A DNA stretch of 64,000 nt from Pseudomonas baltica (GTDB taxonomy: Bacteria; Pseudomonadota; Gammaproteobacteria; Pseudomonadales; Pseudomonadaceae), in the NCBI RefSeq assembly GCF_031880315.1, contig NZ_CP134771.1:310001-374000 (forward strand), given 5' to 3'. This document shows positions 61,962-64,000 of the stretch, in pieces (within the stretch, counting starts at the first letter, position 1; each line of letters begins with the position of its first letter). The notes beneath the pieces were generated by a model. That model worked only from the letters and a program-made list of their open reading frames with translations. It was not told where the DNA came from and did no database searches. A program made the translations under genes and the position numbers.

Positions 61962-63860
61962 TCACGCCTCGATGTTCAACCGCTTTAGCCGCGACGCCAA
62001 CGTGGTGGGCTTGAGCCCAAGCATTTCGGCCGCGCCCCCTTTGCCGAACAGCTTGCCGTGGCACTGCGCAAGCGCGGCCAGGGTGTTGTCGCGCTCCAAC
62101 TGGCGAATCTGCTCGTCGGTGAGAATCCCCGGCGTCGCGCTGATCGCCGGACTGACGCCTGGCTGCGCGGTAACCTCCGGCAAATCGATTTTCAGGTCTC
62201 GGCCCTGGGAGGTAATCAACGCCCGCTCGATGACGTTCTGCAATTCGCGAATATTGCCCGGCCACGGATAGCCCTGCAGGCGTTCCAGATCGGACTGCAA
62301 CAAGCGCCTCCCCGTGAGGTTCAAGCGTCCACCGATCTGCTGGAGAAAATGCAACGCCAGCGGCGCGATATCCATGGGGCGCTCGCGCAGTGCCGGGGAC
62401 TGCAGCGGGAAGACGTTCAGGCGAAAGTACAGGTCCTCGCGAAAGCGCTTGGCCTCCACCTCGTGACGCAGATTGCGATTGGTGGCAGCGACGATGCGCA
62501 CATCGACCTTGCGTGTACGCTCCTCGCCGACCCGCTCGAACTGGCCCTCCTGCAACACCCGCAACAGCTTGCTTTGCAGATCCAGGGGAATCTCGCCGAT
62601 CTCGTCGAGAAACAAGGTGCCGCCATCGGCCAGTTCGAAGCGCCCTACCCGGTCCCGCACCGCGCCGGTAAAGGCGCCGCGAATGTGGCCGAAGAACTCG
62701 CTCTCGAACAGCTCCGCCGGTATCGCGGCGCAGTTGACCCGGATCAGCGGGTGGCCGCTACGCTTGCTGGCCTGGTGAATCGCCCGGGCAATCAGCTCCT
62801 TGCCAGTGCCCGATTCGCCATGGATCAGCACGCTGGCATCAGTGGGCGCGACCACGTCGATCTGCTTGATGATCTTGAGGATCGGCTCGCTCTGGCCGAC
62901 GATCTCGCGGTAGTTGTGCTCGATGTGGATTTCTTCCTGCAGGTAAGCGTTCTGTTCCTCCAGGCGTTTTTTCAGATCCTTGAGTTCATCCAGCGCGGTC
63001 TGCAGTTGCAGCTCGGTGGTGCGCCGCTCGGTGATGTCGCGAAACACTACCACCGCGCCGACGATGCGGCTGTCGGCGATCACCGGTGTGCTGGTGAATT
63101 CCACCGGGAACGAACTGCCGTCGCGGCGCCAGAACACTTCCTGACGCCCCTCGTGCACCACACCGTCGTGCACCGCGCGGTAGATCGGGCAGTCCTCGAC
63201 CGGATAGTGCGAACCGTCGGCGTGGCTGTGGTGATGGATGCGGTGGATGTTCTTGCCGATCATGTCCTTGGGCTGCCAACCGAGCATGCGCGCGCCGGCG
63301 GGGTTGACGAAAGTCGCCAGGCCCTGATTGTCAATGCTGTAGATACCGTCCCCGACCGCGCTGAGCAGCAACTGGTTGTCGCGCTCCGATTCCTGGAACA
63401 GGTTGAGGATATTGCGCCATTCCAGCAGGCCGCAGCGCATGGTCCGTGCGGTGTCGGCCTGATCGCGCTGGTACTGTTTTTCGCTGCGCTCGTGCAGCAC
63501 CAGGATGATCTGCAGCTGGCCCTTGATGCTGAGGGTGGTGGCGCTGATTTCGAGTTCGATGCGCTCGCCGCTTTTGCAGTTGCAACTGAGCCCGTCGGTC
63601 CAGCCACGGCCTTTTTCCAGTACGGCCTGACTGAACACGATGAGGTCGGCCAGTTGATGACCGAACAGCTTGCTCACGGGCAGCGCCAGCAACTCGTGGC
63701 GCGGGTAGCCAAGCAACTGGCACGCGGCGATGTTGAGATCCCCCAGGCGATCTCCATAAGGATCAAGCAGCGCGATGGCTTCACTGCAGTGTTCGAACAC
63801 CATGTGCCGTGACCCATAGGCCAGGTCCGCCCAGCCGCTGAGACAGTCATCGTCGGTCAT
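61962..63860 (-). CDS. PAS-containing sigma-54-dependent activator (bEBP, Fis-type HTH)
   Basis: 632 residues, soluble. Two PAS domains (about 20-130 and 165-285), a coiled coil, then an AAA+ domain (about 320-550) with Walker A GESGTGKE, the sigma-54 contact loop GAFTGA and Walker [12 protein letters not shown]. The C-terminal Fis-type HTH has [23 protein letters not shown]. It remodels sigma-54 polymerase in response to a cytoplasmic signal read by the PAS domains. The target is not certain. A TACGAA palindrome lies just upstream, and a divergent gene may begin beyond the window edge. ATG at 63860. Confidence 0.92.
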   Translation of the reverse strand: MTDDDCLSGWADLAYGSRHMVFEHCSEAIALLDPYGDRLGDLNIAACQLLGYPRHELLALPVSKLFGHQLADLIVFSQAVLEKGRGWTDGLSCNCKSGERIELEISATTLSIKGQLQIILVLHERSEKQYQRDQADTARTMRCGLLEWRNILNLFQESERDNQLLLSAVGDGIYSIDNQGLATFVNPAGARMLGWQPKDMIGKNIHRIHHHSHADGSHYPVEDCPIYRAVHDGVVHEGRQEVFWRRDGSSFPVEFTSTPVIADSRIVGAVVVFRDITERRTTELQLQTALDELKDLKKRLEEQNAYLQEEIHIEHNYREIVGQSEPILKIIKQIDVVAPTDASVLIHGESGTGKELIARAIHQASKRSGHPLIRVNCAAIPAELFESEFFGHIRGAFTGAVRDRVGRFELADGGTLFLDEIGEIPLDLQSKLLRVLQEGQFERVGEERTRKVDVRIVAATNRNLRHEVEAKRFREDLYFRLNVFPLQSPALRERPMDIAPLALHFLQQIGGRLNLTGRRLLQSDLERLQGYPWPGNIRELQNVIERALITSQGRDLKIDLPEVTAQPGVSPAISATPGILTDEQIRQLERDNTLAALAQCHGKLFGKGGAAEMLGLKPTTLASRLKRLNIEA

Positions 63861-63882
63861 ACGAATTCTCGTGAAAAGCCGC

Positions 63883-63896
63883 TACGAAGATTCGTA
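63883..63896. promoter_or_regulatory. TACGAA palindrome upstream of the sigma-54 activator
   Basis: TACGAA-ga-TTCGTA, with another TACGAA at 63859-63864 at the start codon. Possible binding site for the activator itself or another regulator. The remaining 100 bases to the window end show no gene I can support. Confidence 0.45.
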
Positions 63897-64000
63897 TTTC
63901 TACGCCGTTGCCAAGGGATTGAACAGGGGCAGATGGCGTCGCAAAAGGCGGATCAGCGATCATCGCCGAGCCGGTTCACCCTCGGCCTGTTCCTCACTGA

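Noticed and set aside
62058..63812. 584-residue plus-strand frame opposite the sigma-54 activator
   Set aside because: Shadow of a gene with complete Walker, GAFTGA and HTH motifs.

Overview
The window looks like a chromosomal segment of a fluorescent Pseudomonas (P. fluorescens/putida type). The coding regions are GC-rich. The gene set fits that group: PcaIJ, AroP, a PQQ dehydrogenase, FecIR and a B12 importer behind a cobalamin riboswitch. Gaps hold Pseudomonas REP hairpins of two sequence families. The species assignment is inference from gene content.

Layout. 1-15.3 kb (minus strand): a contact-dependent inhibition locus, cdiB-cdiA-cdiI. CdiA has 4201 residues, a VENN motif and a C-terminal domain that looks like a PD-(D/E)XK nuclease. 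Behind cdiI lies a displaced second toxin tail overlapping its own immunity gene, which runs off the window edge. 15.5-25 kb: mostly housekeeping and metabolic genes (GNAT enzyme, PL7 alginate lyase, diguanylate cyclase, aldo-keto reductase, PRISE-like reductase, AmiC amidase, HIBCH-like hydrolase). 25-28.3 kb: pcaIJ with a PcaR box, then a FecI/FecR pair under a Fur box but without a receptor gene. 29.5-34.9 kb: a compact six-gene stressosome operon (RsbR, RsbS, RsbT, a phosphatase fused to a second kinase-like domain, a histidine kinase and a hybrid kinase). 35-37.3 kb: a DHA2 transporter and a DUF1460 protein.

37.5-42.9 kb is the most accessory-looking stretch. It has an orphan Rhs-core protein, two truncated genes joined head-on within a few bases, two small genes behind hairpin-rich leaders, an 18-residue repeat peptide, and a tightly overlapping pair: a nucleoid-associated (NdpA/YejK-like) protein and a large protein with C-terminal membrane helices. 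This pair is my best candidate for an undescribed system.

42.9-49.7 kb: a metallo-beta-lactamase-fold hydrolase divergent from a TetR regulator, AroP, a cysteine hydrolase preceded by a threonine-run leader peptide and hairpin (possible attenuator), and an XRE regulator divergent from an AGCS alanine symporter. 50-53 kb: riboswitch and BtuF/C/D-type importer. 53-55.5 kb: a PQQ dehydrogenase resembling quinate/shikimate enzymes; its product could feed the beta-ketoadipate pathway that PcaIJ completes. 55.6-60.4 kb: a module resembling rhizobial rhizopine genes mocDEF (desaturase-like oxygenase, MocE-type Rieske ferredoxin, reductase) plus a sugar isomerase and a divergent LacI-type regulator. 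60.4-63.9 kb: a serine beta-lactamase-fold lipoprotein and a PAS-containing sigma-54 activator.
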